A program made the translations under genes and the position numbers. Shown one piece after another: positions 7,920 through 17,541 of a DNA stretch of 64,000 bases. Within the stretch, counting starts at the first letter, position 1. Each line of letters starts with the position of its first letter. The stretch is from Bacteroidales bacterium (lineage in GTDB: Bacteria; Bacteroidota; Bacteroidia; Bacteroidales; UBA932), in the NCBI GenBank assembly GCA_017446775.1, contig JAFSQE010000032.1, positions 62,001 to 126,000 on the forward strand. The letters run 5' to 3'. The notes under the pieces were generated by a model. The model was given only the letters and a program-made list of their open reading frames with translations, had not been told where the DNA came from and made no database searches.

Positions 7920-9965
7920 CTACTGTTTCTCGTATTTTATCAGTATCGATTCGGGGGCGGTGTCAAGCTTGAGCACAAAACCGTTCATCATATCGCCGCC
8001 GTAAAGTTCCCTGCTCTCACCGGTGTTGCAGTCGGTCACGGTGTAGGTACCGTTGGGGCTGAGCGCCTGCATGTCCACGGCATAGCTGGTTTTAGGACAG
8101 TCGCCGCGGCGGAATGCCACCACGTAGCCGTTACCTGTGGCGGGGTCGTGCAACTGGTATGCCACCCAGATATCACTGCCGGTGATATTGCCAAAGCCAG
8201 AAAGCGGATAGTAATCTTTCTGGTAGTAGGGTTGCAGCGCACGGTATTCCTCCACAACCCGCTTCATCGCCGCGGCATCCTCCCCGGCAGACAGCATGCC
8301 GAAATTGAGCACCAGGGCGCTGGAATAGCTGGAACGGCTGTTGTAGAAATCGGTCTTGTAGATGCCTGTGCAGCTCAGCGGCAGGAACATGTTAAGACCG
8401 TAGGTCTGGCACTGGTAGCCCAGCGGCTCGCCGTAGTGGTAGTCGGTACGCCACAGCGGGGTCGCACGGGAGGTCGTCTCCAGATCCAGCCGCCGGCCGC
8501 CGGAGGCGCAGTTGTCTATCTGCAGGCGGGGGAAGCGCGTTTCAAGGTAATCCCAGTAGCGGTACAGCCCCTCGATATACTTCATCTCGGTGATGCCGCG
8601 GCGGCGCGGTTCGTCGTTCTTCGCCCAGTAATCCGCCAGCTCCGATGTGTTGAAATCCTGCCGGTAGTGGTCTATGCCGTTGGCCTCGATAAAGTCTCCG
8701 ATATACTTGCACAGATACTCCACCGCCGCCGGGTCGGATAGGTTGAAGATGTACTCGCTCTCGTCGATTGTGAGCATGTACTCCGGATGCTCCGTGACAA
8801 ACTTGCTGCCTGGAGGGACCCGTTCCGGCTCGAACCACACCATAAACTCCGCTCCGTAGCTGTGCATCAGGTTGGACATATTCACGAATCCGTCGGGGAA
8901 GCGCTCCCGGTCGGCCACCCAGGTCCCCGTCTCGGGCCAGCTGAAATCGCCTTTGAAGTGCGCCCCGTCGCTGGTCTCGTACCAGCCGGCATCCAGCCAG
9001 AAGACATCGGGAACTATGTCGAACTGCTTGTAGCGGCGCACAATCGCACGGGCCAGCTCGTCTGTAAGGCAGGTATATTCGTTGCACGGTGCGGGGTCGC
9101 CCCAGTCCAGACCGCCCAGCAGCGGCGCCCAGGGCTTGCCGTCCACCTTGCGGGAGTGATGTGCAAGCACGAACCTGCGGAACAGGTTATGGCCGGCCAT
9201 AGGATGGTTCCCCTGCCAGAAGAGCACCGACACCATCGGCGTGCGGACGCCCTCCCCTTTCTTGAGATAGAAGTCGGCGTTCTTGAGGCCGATGTCGACA
9301 AGGCACTGCCCTTTCTCCCCCTTGAAGGCGGCCTTCCACTCTCCCGTCCAGCCGACGGAGACTACCGCCCCGCAGCCTGCGCCCTGCGCGGTGATGTTGA
9401 AAAACGGCAGCGAAACATAGTCGGAAGAGCGTCCGCGGATGGCTTCCAGGCTGATATTTTGCCCTTCGCCCAGCGGTTCCTCTATTATCGAGAAGTCATC
9501 GACCTCGGCGTCGCTACCCTTGCATCGGCGCATCATGTAGCCGGTGGCGCCCTTATCCTTGAGGGTGAAATCGGCCGTCTTTACGTTGGCAATCTGGCCG
9601 GTGGCGCCGCTGCCGGTGTTCTCAAAGCGGAGCACCCACTCCACAGCGCCAAAATCGGTGTAGCCGGTAACGGTTGCTATCACCTTAAGGCCGCTGCGAC
9701 GGTCGCGCCAGCTTAACTGCCAGCATACGCTGCACGGCTGCGGTGCCGGCTGCTTGCTCTTGGAATACTCCCAGCCCTTGATAAAGGATGCGCTTGGGAC
9801 GCCGTCCAGAGTGAAGGAGAACGGCGGCACCGCCCCCTTGGCAAAGGCAGCGGCAATCCACTTTTCGGGGTTTTCAATCCCTTTGCGGTTCAGCGGGGCC
9901 TGCGCATGTGCTGTGAGGGTCAGGGTCAGTGCAGCCAGGGCCAGTATCGTCTTAATTCTTTTCAT
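7920..9965 (-). CDS. GH36 alpha-galactosidase, secreted
   Basis: Predicted exo-acting alpha-galactosidase (681 residues from the chosen start). A signal peptide (MKRIKTILALAALTLTLTAHAQ) points to the periplasm or surface. The TIM-barrel carries WLDAGW, VWFEPERV, the nucleophile D437 in HYRQDFN, the acid/base D494 in CASGGRRLD, and PLWRTDY, all as expected for GH36. An upstream in-frame ATG would add nine residues (MHPALYFTD) before the signal peptide, so the ATG at 9965 is preferred; it overlaps the end of the preceding GH36 gene by 14 nt. Substrate likely raffinose-type or galactomannan side chains, but this is inference. Confidence 0.93.
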   Translation of the reverse strand: MKRIKTILALAALTLTLTAHAQAPLNRKGIENPEKWIAAAFAKGAVPPFSFTLDGVPSASFIKGWEYSKSKQPAPQPCSVCWQLSWRDRRSGLKVIATVTGYTDFGAVEWVLRFENTGSGATGQIANVKTADFTLKDKGATGYMMRRCKGSDAEVDDFSIIEEPLGEGQNISLEAIRGRSSDYVSLPFFNITAQGAGCGAVVSVGWTGEWKAAFKGEKGQCLVDIGLKNADFYLKKGEGVRTPMVSVLFWQGNHPMAGHNLFRRFVLAHHSRKVDGKPWAPLLGGLDWGDPAPCNEYTCLTDELARAIVRRYKQFDIVPDVFWLDAGWYETSDGAHFKGDFSWPETGTWVADRERFPDGFVNMSNLMHSYGAEFMVWFEPERVPPGSKFVTEHPEYMLTIDESEYIFNLSDPAAVEYLCKYIGDFIEANGIDHYRQDFNTSELADYWAKNDEPRRRGITEMKYIEGLYRYWDYLETRFPRLQIDNCASGGRRLDLETTSRATPLWRTDYHYGEPLGYQCQTYGLNMFLPLSCTGIYKTDFYNSRSSYSSALVLNFGMLSAGEDAAAMKRVVEEYRALQPYYQKDYYPLSGFGNITGSDIWVAYQLHDPATGNGYVVAFRRGDCPKTSYAVDMQALSPNGTYTVTDCNTGESRELYGGDMMNGFVLKLDTAPESILIKYEKQ

Positions 9966-12093
9966 ATCGGTAAAGTATAGAGCCGGGTGCATCGTCCAGC
10001 GTCATTGTAAATCCTTTGGCAAGGTCGGCGCCCATCACATCCAGCCGGTCGCCGGTATTGCAGTTTACCAGCAGATAGCGGGCAGCGGGGTCTATGTTGT
10101 GCAGGTCCACGGTAAATGTCTCCTGAGGGCAGTTGATGCGGCGGAAGCCGAACACATAGCCGGTACGCGTTTCGGGGTCGTCCAGCTGATATGCCATCCA
10201 GATATTGTCGGCTGTCATGTCGCCGACACCGCTCAGCGGATAATAATCCTTCAGGAAATACTCGCGGACAGCCTTGAACTCGTCGTAAACACGGCGGATG
10301 GCAGCGGCGTCGTAGCCGGGCTGCAGCACCGGGATGTGGGCTACCATGGCGCTGGAATAGCCGCTGCGGGCGGTGTAGAAATCGGTGTTGTAGCAGGCGG
10401 TGCCGTTCTGCGGCAGGAAGAAGTGCAGGCCGTATGTCTGGCACTGATAGCCGTTGGGTTCGCCGTAGCCATAGTCCGTGCGCCACAGCGGCACGGCACG
10501 GGAGGCGGTCTCCAGATCGAAGCGGCGGCCGCCGGAAGAGCAGTTGTCTATCCTAAGGCCGGGAAAACGGTTCAGCAGGTAGTCCCAGTATTTGTAAAGC
10601 CCCTCAATGTATTTCATCTCGGTCACGCCGCGGCGGCCTTCGCCATCGGCAGTGGCCCAGAAAAGGTCTACGTAATCCAGATTGAAATCCTGGCGGTAGT
10701 GGTCTATCCCGTTCGCCTCCATCATATCGCCGATATACTTGCAGAGGTATTCCCGGGCAGCATCGTCTGCCAGGTTGAACACCATCCGCTCCCGCTCGGG
10801 GATTCTAAGCCTGTAAGCTTCTATAAAGTCCTCTGTAAGGCTGTCGGAAAGTTTGTAGACATCCTTCACCACAGAGAGGTCGTCCAGATTCAGCCGCAGC
10901 ATATACTCCGGATGCTCTGTTGCGAACTTGCTGCCCAGGGTGACCCGTTCCGGCTCGAACCACACCATGAACTGCGAGCCGTAGCTGTGCATCAGATTGG
11001 ACATGTTCACAAAGCCGTCGGGATAGCGCTCGCGGTCCACTACCCAGGTACCCACGGCAGGCCAGCCGAACTGCCCGCTGAAGACCGGCCCGGTGGGTGG
11101 CTCGTACCACCCGGCATCCAGCCAGAAGACCTCCGGCACGATGTCCAGCTGCCTGTGGCGCTGCACTATACCTCGCGCCAACAGGTCGGTCAGACAGGTA
11201 TATTCGTTGCAGGGAGCGGGGTCACCATAGTCCAGCCCGGCGCAGAGCGGAGTCCACGGCTTTCCATCGACCTTATGACTGTGATGCGCCATGATATGGC
11301 GGCGGAATGCGTTGTGCCCCGCCATCATCTCTTCGCCCTTCCAGAACAGCACCGATGCAAGCGGCGTGCGGACATCCTCTCCCGGCTTCAGGTAGAAGTC
11401 GGCATCCTTGAGGCCGCTCTCCACCATGCAGGTCTCGCGGCCGCCGGTAAAGTTTGCACGCCAGTTACCGGTCCAGCCGATGGAATATACCACGCCGCAT
11501 CCAGCGCCCGTTGCCGTCAGATTGAAGAACGGCAGCGAGATTATGTCGGAGCTGCGGCCGCCACGGGTAGCCAGATTCACCGCCTTGCCATCGCCCAGCG
11601 GCTCTTCCACCACCTCAAAGTCGTGGATATCGGCATTGGAACCGCGAAGGCGGCGCAGCAGATATCCGTTCGCACCCTTATCTTTCAGAGTAAAGTCGGC
11701 CGTTTTGACTTCGCTGATACGGCCGGTGGGGGCGCTGCCGTCGTTGGCAAATCGCACCACCCATTCAAAGGCGCCGGTGTCGGTGTAGCCGGTGACTGTC
11801 ACCTTAACTCTGAGGCCGCTCTTGGGGTCTTTATAAACGATGCTGTACTGCACCGCGTTCTCTTCCGGGGCCGTGACTTTACTGCAGCTGTATCTCCAGC
11901 TGCGGATAAACTTCTCGCTGGGAACGCCGTCTTTCTTGAAAGAGAACGGCGGTACGACGCACCGGCCAAAGATGGTGGTTATCCACTTGTCGGGGTTGTC
12001 AATCCCCTTGCGGTTAAGGGTAGCCCGGGCTGCAGCAGGCTGCGCCGCCGCCAGCAGTAGAATCGTTGTCAGTATGGTAAGCAGTCGTTTCAT
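9952..12093 (-). CDS. GH36 alpha-galactosidase, secreted
   Basis: A 713-residue paralog of the next two genes, with signal peptide (cleavage near AAARA). Active-site motifs are complete: WLDAGW, VWFEPERV, nucleophile D469 in HYRQDFN, acid/base D526 in SSGGRRFD and PLWRTDY. Compared with its 681-residue neighbour it has about 30 extra residues around 403-440, which could shape the substrate pocket. The ATG overlaps the stop of the GH13 gene by one base (TGATG); a GTG one codon earlier is the alternative start. Co-translation with the GH13 enzyme is therefore likely. Confidence 0.93.
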   Translation of the reverse strand: MKRLLTILTTILLLAAAQPAAARATLNRKGIDNPDKWITTIFGRCVVPPFSFKKDGVPSEKFIRSWRYSCSKVTAPEENAVQYSIVYKDPKSGLRVKVTVTGYTDTGAFEWVVRFANDGSAPTGRISEVKTADFTLKDKGANGYLLRRLRGSNADIHDFEVVEEPLGDGKAVNLATRGGRSSDIISLPFFNLTATGAGCGVVYSIGWTGNWRANFTGGRETCMVESGLKDADFYLKPGEDVRTPLASVLFWKGEEMMAGHNAFRRHIMAHHSHKVDGKPWTPLCAGLDYGDPAPCNEYTCLTDLLARGIVQRHRQLDIVPEVFWLDAGWYEPPTGPVFSGQFGWPAVGTWVVDRERYPDGFVNMSNLMHSYGSQFMVWFEPERVTLGSKFATEHPEYMLRLNLDDLSVVKDVYKLSDSLTEDFIEAYRLRIPERERMVFNLADDAAREYLCKYIGDMMEANGIDHYRQDFNLDYVDLFWATADGEGRRGVTEMKYIEGLYKYWDYLLNRFPGLRIDNCSSGGRRFDLETASRAVPLWRTDYGYGEPNGYQCQTYGLHFFLPQNGTACYNTDFYTARSGYSSAMVAHIPVLQPGYDAAAIRRVYDEFKAVREYFLKDYYPLSGVGDMTADNIWMAYQLDDPETRTGYVFGFRRINCPQETFTVDLHNIDPAARYLLVNCNTGDRLDVMGADLAKGFTMTLDDAPGSILYRYEKN

Positions 12094-13547
12094 CACTCTG
12101 TCATTATTATCGTGCCGTCGTGCGGCTCGATGTGTATCGTTTCAAAGAACCGGTCGCATCTGGCTATGCCAAGGTAGCTGAAGGCATCGTCGCTTATATT
12201 GAGTTTTACGTCGGCCGGGGTGTCACCAAAGTTAGCCACAACCAGCGCGCCGCGCCCTTCGTGGGCCCGTAGGAAGGCAAACTGCCTGCCGGGATCAAAG
12301 TGCCCGCTGGCGGGGTTCAGCCACATCAAATCGTAGCTCTTGCCGCGGGCGAATATCGGGTCAGTAGCAAGCGCTGTCAGTTGCTTGTATCGCTCGTAGA
12401 GTTCTTCGTCCCGTTCGCCGCCCAGCGAGCAGTAATCGTATATCGATGTGCGGCCGTCAAGCCCGCTGTAACCCTCCTGCAACATGCCGCGCTCGCCGTA
12501 TTCCTGTCCAAAGTAAATCATGAACGGGGCGGTATTGAACAGCAGCGATACGGTAAGCGGCGCCAGAGCCTTGCGTCCGTTGCCCAGGAAAAAGTCGCTG
12601 GAGATGCGCTGTTCGTCGTGATTCTCCAGAAAGTTGAGCATGTGCGGCTGCAAATCGCCCAGGAACTGCCATTCGCCGGTGAGCCAGTATGCTGGCCGGT
12701 TGCCGGCGCAGATTTCGCGCAAGGCATCGTAGAAGCCGCTCTTGTCGTAAAGATAGTCAAAGCCGGCATCGGCATAGCGGCGGTAGTTTCCCTTGTCGTA
12801 GACCTCCGCGATAAAGAACACGCCGGGCATCTTGTGGCGCATCTGCGCTATCGCCCAGCGGAAAAAGTCGGCCGGCACCAGTTCCACCATGTCGCAGCGG
12901 AAGCCGTCCACACCTTTCCCGGCCCAGAACTGGAGCACATCCAGCATTATGTTCCAGGTGTATTTGTTGTCGTAATTCAGCTTCACGGTGTCGTACCAGT
13001 CGTTCCTGGAGGGCTCGGCACAGCTGGGGCAGTTGCCGGTGCCCAGCGCGGGAATCTCCAGGTAATCGGTCTCGATGGGGAGCTTTAACGACTGGCCGTA
13101 AAGGGTATAAAAGTTTATCTTGGAAAACGGTTTCTGATACTGACGGAAAACATGGTTGGGGACAAAGTCTATGATGACCTTTAGCCCGGCGGCATGGGTG
13201 CGGGCCACCAGGGCTTCGAACTCCTGCATCCGCTTATCCGGAGTTGTAGCCAGCTCCGCCGCCACGTCAAAGTAGTCTGTGATGGCGTAAGGGCTCCCCG
13301 CCTCGCCCTTCACCAGATCGGGATGACACGGCTCGATGCCTTCAAACACCGTCTTGGTGGCGTGCGCAATCACGCCGGTATACCACACCGCGCCGACGTG
13401 CAGGTCATCCTTCAGTCCATTCAGGACATCATCCGTAATATCGTTCAGCTTGCCGCTGCCGTTGCGCTGGTAAGTGCCTCCTCTCACCCAATCCCTCTGC
13501 CCGAAAACCCTGGGCAGCATCTGGTATATTATGAATTTTTCCTCCAT
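12093..13547 (-). CDS. GH13 alpha-amylase-family enzyme, cytoplasmic
   Basis: A 484-residue glycosidase that cleaves or transfers alpha-glucosidic bonds. The four GH13 regions are present: VIIDFVPNHV (region I), GVDGFRCDMVEL with the Asp nucleophile (II), FFIAEVYD with the Glu acid/base (III) and NFLENHDEQR (IV). A short beta domain follows the barrel. There is no signal peptide, unlike the three GH36 proteins behind it, so it likely acts on internalised or storage glucan. It heads the cassette, 14 nt downstream of dtd. Confidence 0.92.
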   Translation of the reverse strand: MEEKFIIYQMLPRVFGQRDWVRGGTYQRNGSGKLNDITDDVLNGLKDDLHVGAVWYTGVIAHATKTVFEGIEPCHPDLVKGEAGSPYAITDYFDVAAELATTPDKRMQEFEALVARTHAAGLKVIIDFVPNHVFRQYQKPFSKINFYTLYGQSLKLPIETDYLEIPALGTGNCPSCAEPSRNDWYDTVKLNYDNKYTWNIMLDVLQFWAGKGVDGFRCDMVELVPADFFRWAIAQMRHKMPGVFFIAEVYDKGNYRRYADAGFDYLYDKSGFYDALREICAGNRPAYWLTGEWQFLGDLQPHMLNFLENHDEQRISSDFFLGNGRKALAPLTVSLLFNTAPFMIYFGQEYGERGMLQEGYSGLDGRTSIYDYCSLGGERDEELYERYKQLTALATDPIFARGKSYDLMWLNPASGHFDPGRQFAFLRAHEGRGALVVANFGDTPADVKLNISDDAFSYLGIARCDRFFETIHIEPHDGTIIMTE

Positions 13548-13561
13548 AGTCTATTCTTGAG

Positions 13562-14011
13562 TTACCGGTTTTTAGAATCGATACAGATGGTAACAGGGCC
13601 ATCGTTGATCAAACTAACCTTCATGTCGGCGCCGAACTCGCCAGTGCCGACGCTACGGCCGACTGCTTCGGACATCCGGCGGCAGAACTCCTCATACAGC
13701 GGGATGGCCGTCTCATGGCCCGCGGCGGCGATATAAGAGGGGCGGTTGCCCTTGCGGGTGGAGGCCATCAGCGTAAACTGGCTCACAACGATAACGTCGC
13801 CGCCGGCATCCACCACGCTGCGGTTCATCACCCCCGCCTCGTCGTCGAAGATTCGCAGCGCCGCCGTCTTCTTAACAAGATAGTCGATATCCTCCTCGCT
13901 GTCGTCGTGACCAACGCCCAGCAACACCAGAAGGCCGCGCCCGATTGCCGCCCCTACCTCGCCGTCGATGGTGACCGACGCCCGTGAAACCCGTTGAATC
14001 ACAACCCGCAT
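13562..14011 (-). CDS. dtd: D-aminoacyl-tRNA deacylase
   Basis: A 149-residue cytoplasmic proofreading enzyme that removes D-amino acids from mischarged tRNA. It begins [13 protein letters not shown] and carries the two active-site motifs SQFTL and NDGPVT (the cross-subunit Gly-cisPro motif). An upstream in-frame start would add 19 residues but would lie before the TATCTTTG promoter at 14034-14041, so the ATG at 14011 is chosen. Length is normal for Dtd. Confidence 0.96.
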   Translation of the reverse strand: MRVVIQRVSRASVTIDGEVGAAIGRGLLVLLGVGHDDSEEDIDYLVKKTAALRIFDDEAGVMNRSVVDAGGDVIVVSQFTLMASTRKGNRPSYIAAAGHETAIPLYEEFCRRMSEAVGRSVGTGEFGADMKVSLINDGPVTICIDSKNR

Positions 14012-14033
14012 GGTGAATGTCCGATTATCCAAG

Positions 14034-14041
14034 CAAAGATA
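14034..14041 (-). promoter_or_regulatory. -7 box of dtd
   Basis: TATCTTTG on the minus strand, a perfect match to the Bacteroidota TAnnTTTG element, 22 nt before the dtd ATG and inside the MATE-dtd gap. Confidence 0.65.
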
Positions 14042-14064
14042 ACCAAATGCGGTGAATATAGAAA

Positions 14065-15396
14065 TCAATAACCGTAACGTTTGCGGTATCTGAATATAAG
14101 AATTACGCTGAGCGCCAGACAGCAGACCTCCGCGGCATTGACGGCATGCCAGATTCCGTCCGGGCCAAAGAGTGCCGGCAGCAGGAACACGAACCCCAGC
14201 TCCAAAACCAGATTGCGGATAAAGGCCAACACAGCAGACACTTTGCCGTTGCCAAGCCCGGTGAACCAGGCCGATACAAACAGGTTAACACCCACCAGCA
14301 CGAAGCTGGCCATGGAGATTCTCAGGGCACGTATAGTAAGCGCCGTAAGTTCCGCGTCATAACCCACAAAGAGACGCGCGACTGAACCGGCAGAGAGCTC
14401 GGAAACCAGCGTTATCAAAATGCCAAGCGCCAGCAGCAGAGTCCAGGAATGGCGGAGCAGGCTCTTCAGTTCTCTCTTGTCCCCGGCCCCGTAGTTGAAG
14501 CCGATAACCGGAGTTACAGTGATGTTGTATCCAAAGAACACCGCCGCAAATATGTAGCTGTAATACAGCAGCACGGAATAAGCAGCCACGCCGTTCTCTC
14601 CCATCATCCTGAGCAGCTGCAGGTTATAGCAGATTGCCAGAACGTTGAAGGAGATGTTGCCCACGTATTCGGAGAGGCCGTTGGAGCAGGTCTTCAATAT
14701 CGGGGCGCGCTCCAGACGCGAGCGGGTCAGCCTCAGGGAACTGTCGTTCTTTTTGCTGGAGAAGTACCAAAGCGGGAAGCCTCCTCCCACGCAGCATGCC
14801 AGCATAGAGGCGGCCGCGGCACCAGCCAGCCCCCATCGGAACACCAGTATGAACAGCGCGTCCAGCGCCATGTTGGTCACGGCACACACCACCGACATCA
14901 TAGTGCCCAGGTGCGGCTTCTCCGCCGCCATGTAAAACGACTGGAAGGCCATCTGCAGCATGAATGCCGGCAGCCCTAACGTGCAGATACTGCCGTAAAT
15001 GACACATTGGTGCACCATCTCCCCATCTGCCCCCAGCGCCCGCGCAAGCGGCTCCATAAACAACAGCATCGGCACCATGGAAACTACAGATAATACGACG
15101 ATGAACCTGATGAGCATGCTGAAGATTTCCGAGGCCCGTTCGCGGTCGTCCTCACCCATCGTCTTGCCGATAAGGGCTGCGCCGCCGGTGCCCACCATAA
15201 GCCCCAGGGCGCCCACTAGCATCACCGCCGGCCATATTACGTTCAGCGCCGCAAAGGCGGTAGTGCCCACCACATTGGAGACGAACAGGCCGTCCACCAC
15301 ACTGTAAATGCTCCCCACCAGCATCATGCCGATGCTGGGAAGCGACGAGAATACCAGCCGCCGATATCCGTAATGTCCGTCAAGGGCTACTTTCAT
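14065..15396 (-). CDS. MATE-family multidrug/organic cation exporter
   Basis: A 443-residue inner-membrane protein with about twelve hydrophobic segments in two repeated halves, the MATE layout. Recognisable family stretches include [17 protein letters not shown] near the start and [19 protein letters not shown] in the second half. It would exchange Na+ or H+ for drugs or other small molecules; the substrate cannot be read from sequence. It is divergent from the DUF1295 gene and shares a 42-bp bidirectional promoter region with it. dtd follows with its own promoter. Confidence 0.93.
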   Translation of the reverse strand: MKVALDGHYGYRRLVFSSLPSIGMMLVGSIYSVVDGLFVSNVVGTTAFAALNVIWPAVMLVGALGLMVGTGGAALIGKTMGEDDRERASEIFSMLIRFIVVLSVVSMVPMLLFMEPLARALGADGEMVHQCVIYGSICTLGLPAFMLQMAFQSFYMAAEKPHLGTMMSVVCAVTNMALDALFILVFRWGLAGAAAASMLACCVGGGFPLWYFSSKKNDSSLRLTRSRLERAPILKTCSNGLSEYVGNISFNVLAICYNLQLLRMMGENGVAAYSVLLYYSYIFAAVFFGYNITVTPVIGFNYGAGDKRELKSLLRHSWTLLLALGILITLVSELSAGSVARLFVGYDAELTALTIRALRISMASFVLVGVNLFVSAWFTGLGNGKVSAVLAFIRNLVLELGFVFLLPALFGPDGIWHAVNAAEVCCLALSVILIFRYRKRYGY

Positions 15397-15404
15397 GGAA
15401 GGCG

Positions 15405-15412
15405 CAAATGTA
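15405..15412 (-). promoter_or_regulatory. -7 box of the MATE gene, 8 nt from its start codon
   Basis: TACATTTG on the minus strand, ending eight bases before the ATG. With the usual spacing to the transcription start, the mRNA would have almost no leader. Confidence 0.65.
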
Positions 15413-15424
15413 GCTACTTTTAAC

Positions 15425-15432
15425 TAACTTTG
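15425..15432 (+). promoter_or_regulatory. -7 box of the DUF1295 gene, 6 nt from its start codon
   Basis: TAACTTTG matches TAnnTTTG and is followed by only six bases before the ATG at 15439. It faces away from the MATE promoter 12 bp to its left. Confidence 0.65.
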
Positions 15433-15438
15433 TTCACT

Positions 15439-16383
15439 ATGAAAAAAATGAATATCCCCCTGATGGCCACTCTGCTTGGCCTCTCTCTGATTGTATGTCC
15501 CATACTCTACTTCTATGTAGGCCCCGCACTTGACGCAAACCAGCTTTCCACGCTCAAGATACTTGGCATCATTGCCGCTTGCAGCGCAGCCTTCTGCTTC
15601 ATTGTGGGAGAAATCACCGGCAACAACAGCCAGATGGACAAACTCTGGAGCCTGCTCCCCATTGCCTATACCTGGATTATCGCCGTCCGCGGCGGCATGA
15701 ACGCACGCCTTGTGGTCATGTCCGTCCTGGCCTCCCTCTGGGGCATCCGCCTCACATTCAACTTCGCACGCAAAGGAGCTTACCGCCTCAAGTTCTGGGA
15801 AGGCACAGAAGACTACCGATGGGCGGTGGTGCGCTCCGGCGCCGCTTTCAAAAAGCGCTGGGCGTGGGCGCTGTTCGACCTCGGCTTCATATCGATATAT
15901 CAGAATGCCCTGGTGCTGATGACCACCCTCCCCGCCCTTGTGGCGATGCGCTCCAGTACCCCCTTCGGCTGGGTGGACGCCCTTGCCACTGCCCTGATGC
16001 TCTTTTTCATAATATGGGAGACCGTTGCAGACGAGCAGCAGTGGGCTTTCCAGACCAAGAAATGGGCCATGATAAAGGCAGGACAGAAACTGGAAGATCT
16101 TCCCAAGCCTTACAACAAGGGCTTCAACACCACCGGCCTCTGGGGCCGCAGCCGTCACCCCAACTACTTTGCAGAACAGAGCATCTGGGTCGCCTTCTAC
16201 ATCTTCTCCATTGGTGCCGGCACCGGCATCCTCAACTGGAGCATCATCGGCGCCCTGCTGCTCATAGTCCTCTTCCAGGGCAGTTCCTCCCTCGCAGAAG
16301 AAATCAGCAGCAGTAAATACCCCGCTTACGAATCCTATTGCAAATCCATCCCCCGCTTCTTCCCCGGCAAACGCAAGATGTAA
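15439..16383 (+). CDS. DUF1295 (steroid 5-alpha-reductase-like) membrane protein
   Basis: A 314-residue integral membrane protein with roughly seven to eight hydrophobic helices. The C-terminal signature RSRHPNYFAEQSIWV is the conserved motif of the DUF1295/5-alpha-reductase and isoprenylcysteine methyltransferase superfamily. The substrate in bacteria is not established; a lipid or quinone-like molecule is plausible. A TTG three codons upstream is an alternative start, but the ATG lies at the right distance from the TAACTTTG promoter box. Confidence 0.87.
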   Translation: MKKMNIPLMATLLGLSLIVCPILYFYVGPALDANQLSTLKILGIIAACSAAFCFIVGEITGNNSQMDKLWSLLPIAYTWIIAVRGGMNARLVVMSVLASLWGIRLTFNFARKGAYRLKFWEGTEDYRWAVVRSGAAFKKRWAWALFDLGFISIYQNALVLMTTLPALVAMRSSTPFGWVDALATALMLFFIIWETVADEQQWAFQTKKWAMIKAGQKLEDLPKPYNKGFNTTGLWGRSRHPNYFAEQSIWVAFYIFSIGAGTGILNWSIIGALLLIVLFQGSSSLAEEISSSKYPAYESYCKSIPRFFPGKRKM

Positions 16384-16461
16384 TCTGCTAACACGTCGCC
16401 TTGTCCACGACCTTTGTGACGGGGCCGGGGGCGGCGATATGACGGTAACCAAATTATTGGT

Positions 16462-16469
16462 TATATTTG
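16462..16469 (+). promoter_or_regulatory. -7 box of the rhomboid gene, 5 nt from its start codon
   Basis: TATATTTG followed by CCTCC and then ATG at 16475. It decides the start choice, because the longer frame beginning at 16439 would start upstream of the promoter. Confidence 0.65.
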
Positions 16470-16474
16470 CCTCC

Positions 16475-17086
16475 ATGATAACCATAGCCATAATACTTGT
16501 CACAGCCCTGGTGAGTGTGCTGTGCTTCTATGGCGGCCTGAATCCTAATAAACTCAAGTTCTGCGCATACGAAGTCTGGCACTATCGGCAGTGGTATCAG
16601 CTTCTAAGCTATGGCCTGGTACACGGCGGCTGGGGGCACCTGTTCTTCAACATGCTGGCACTGTTCTGTTTTGGCCGGAGCGTAGAGCAATATTTTTCGG
16701 TATTATGGGGGGCTCCTCTCGGAGGTATTCTATACATCGTGCTGTATGTAACGGCAATAGCCGTATCCAGCATCTGGGATCTTGTCAAATACAAAGATGA
16801 CCGGAGCTACAGCGCGGTCGGGGCCTCCGGGGCGGTATCGGCAATCCTGTTTGCCAGCATACTGTTCGAACCCAGGATGGGTATCTATATCTATCTTATT
16901 CCGATTCCGATACCGGGCTATATATTCGCGCCGCTGTATCTGCTCTACTGCTGGTACATGGCCCGCCGCAACGCCGACAATATCGGCCACTCCGCCCACT
17001 TCTGGGGCGCCGTGTATGGATTATTATTCCCGCTGGCGCTCAAGCCGGAAATATTTACATTCTTTCTCTCCCAGCTAGGGCTCTGA
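16475..17086 (+). CDS. Rhomboid-family intramembrane serine protease
   Basis: A 203-residue protein with six hydrophobic segments. It has the rhomboid hallmarks: HGGWGHLFFNM in the second helix, the catalytic Ser in GASGAVSA, and the catalytic His in the HSAHFWGAVYG helix. It would cleave membrane-spanning substrates within the bilayer; the target is unknown. A longer frame from 16439 exists, but TATATTTG at 16462-16469 supports the ATG at 16475. Its 3' end overlaps the convergent membrane-protein gene by 32 bp. Confidence 0.92.
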   Translation: MITIAIILVTALVSVLCFYGGLNPNKLKFCAYEVWHYRQWYQLLSYGLVHGGWGHLFFNMLALFCFGRSVEQYFSVLWGAPLGGILYIVLYVTAIAVSSIWDLVKYKDDRSYSAVGASGAVSAILFASILFEPRMGIYIYLIPIPIPGYIFAPLYLLYCWYMARRNADNIGHSAHFWGAVYGLLFPLALKPEIFTFFLSQLGL

Positions 17087-17489
17087 CCCAGCGGATAAGG
17101 AAGCGGATACCGGCAGAGAGCAGGCCGGGACCAAGTCCAAGGTAGAACCATGCAAAGAAAGGCTGCGGAATGCCGGGGATGTATTTGAGCGTTATCCCCA
17201 GCGAAATCATAAAAGCGATAATCAGATACCCTTTGAGGCTGAAGGTCTTATATACAGGCTCCCTGGGCCCCGGCAGGGCGTGTATACGTGCCGAATACCT
17301 GCGCACGATACCGGTGAACATCATGTAGAACCCGGCGAACACCAGCAGCGAGAGCGGAATCATCCACCATAACCTGTCGGCCCCCGATTGCAGATAGTTG
17401 CTGATGCCGGTTATCGATATCTTGGTGCCGATTGCGACCCACATCAGGCCGTTGATGGCCAACAGGTGTATCTTGCCTACTTTGCACAT
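17055..17489 (-). CDS. Small integral membrane protein, unknown function
   Basis: A 144-residue protein with about four hydrophobic segments (WVAIGTKISITGI, MIPLSLLVFAGFYMMFTG, GYLIIAFMISLGITL, FFAWFYLGLGPGLL) and a basic C-terminus. I do not recognise the family. The start at 17489 is chosen because TATATTTG at 17496-17503 ends six bases upstream; a longer frame would run past the promoter toward the divergent peptidase gene. It is convergent with and overlaps the rhomboid gene. Confidence 0.75.
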   Translation of the reverse strand: MCKVGKIHLLAINGLMWVAIGTKISITGISNYLQSGADRLWWMIPLSLLVFAGFYMMFTGIVRRYSARIHALPGPREPVYKTFSLKGYLIIAFMISLGITLKYIPGIPQPFFAWFYLGLGPGLLSAGIRFLIRWVRALAGRERM

Positions 17490-17495
17490 ATTTGA

Positions 17496-17503
17496 CAAAT
17501 ATA
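17496..17503 (-). promoter_or_regulatory. -7 box of the small membrane protein gene, 6 nt from its start codon
   Basis: TATATTTG on the minus strand followed by TCAAAT and then ATG. Another case of a promoter nearly touching the start codon. Confidence 0.62.
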
Positions 17504-17541
17504 GCAAAAAATCCGTACCTTCACCGGCAAACAAAACGCAT

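Noticed and set aside
9754..12060. A 768-codon open frame on the plus strand across the GH36 genes
   Set aside because: It lies antisense to two clearly recognisable GH36 genes, its translation has no domain, and long antisense frames are expected in GC-rich codon patterns.
15424..16503. A 359-codon minus-strand frame over the DUF1295 gene
   Set aside because: Composition is unlike a real protein, and the plus-strand frame has a promoter, membrane helices and a family motif.
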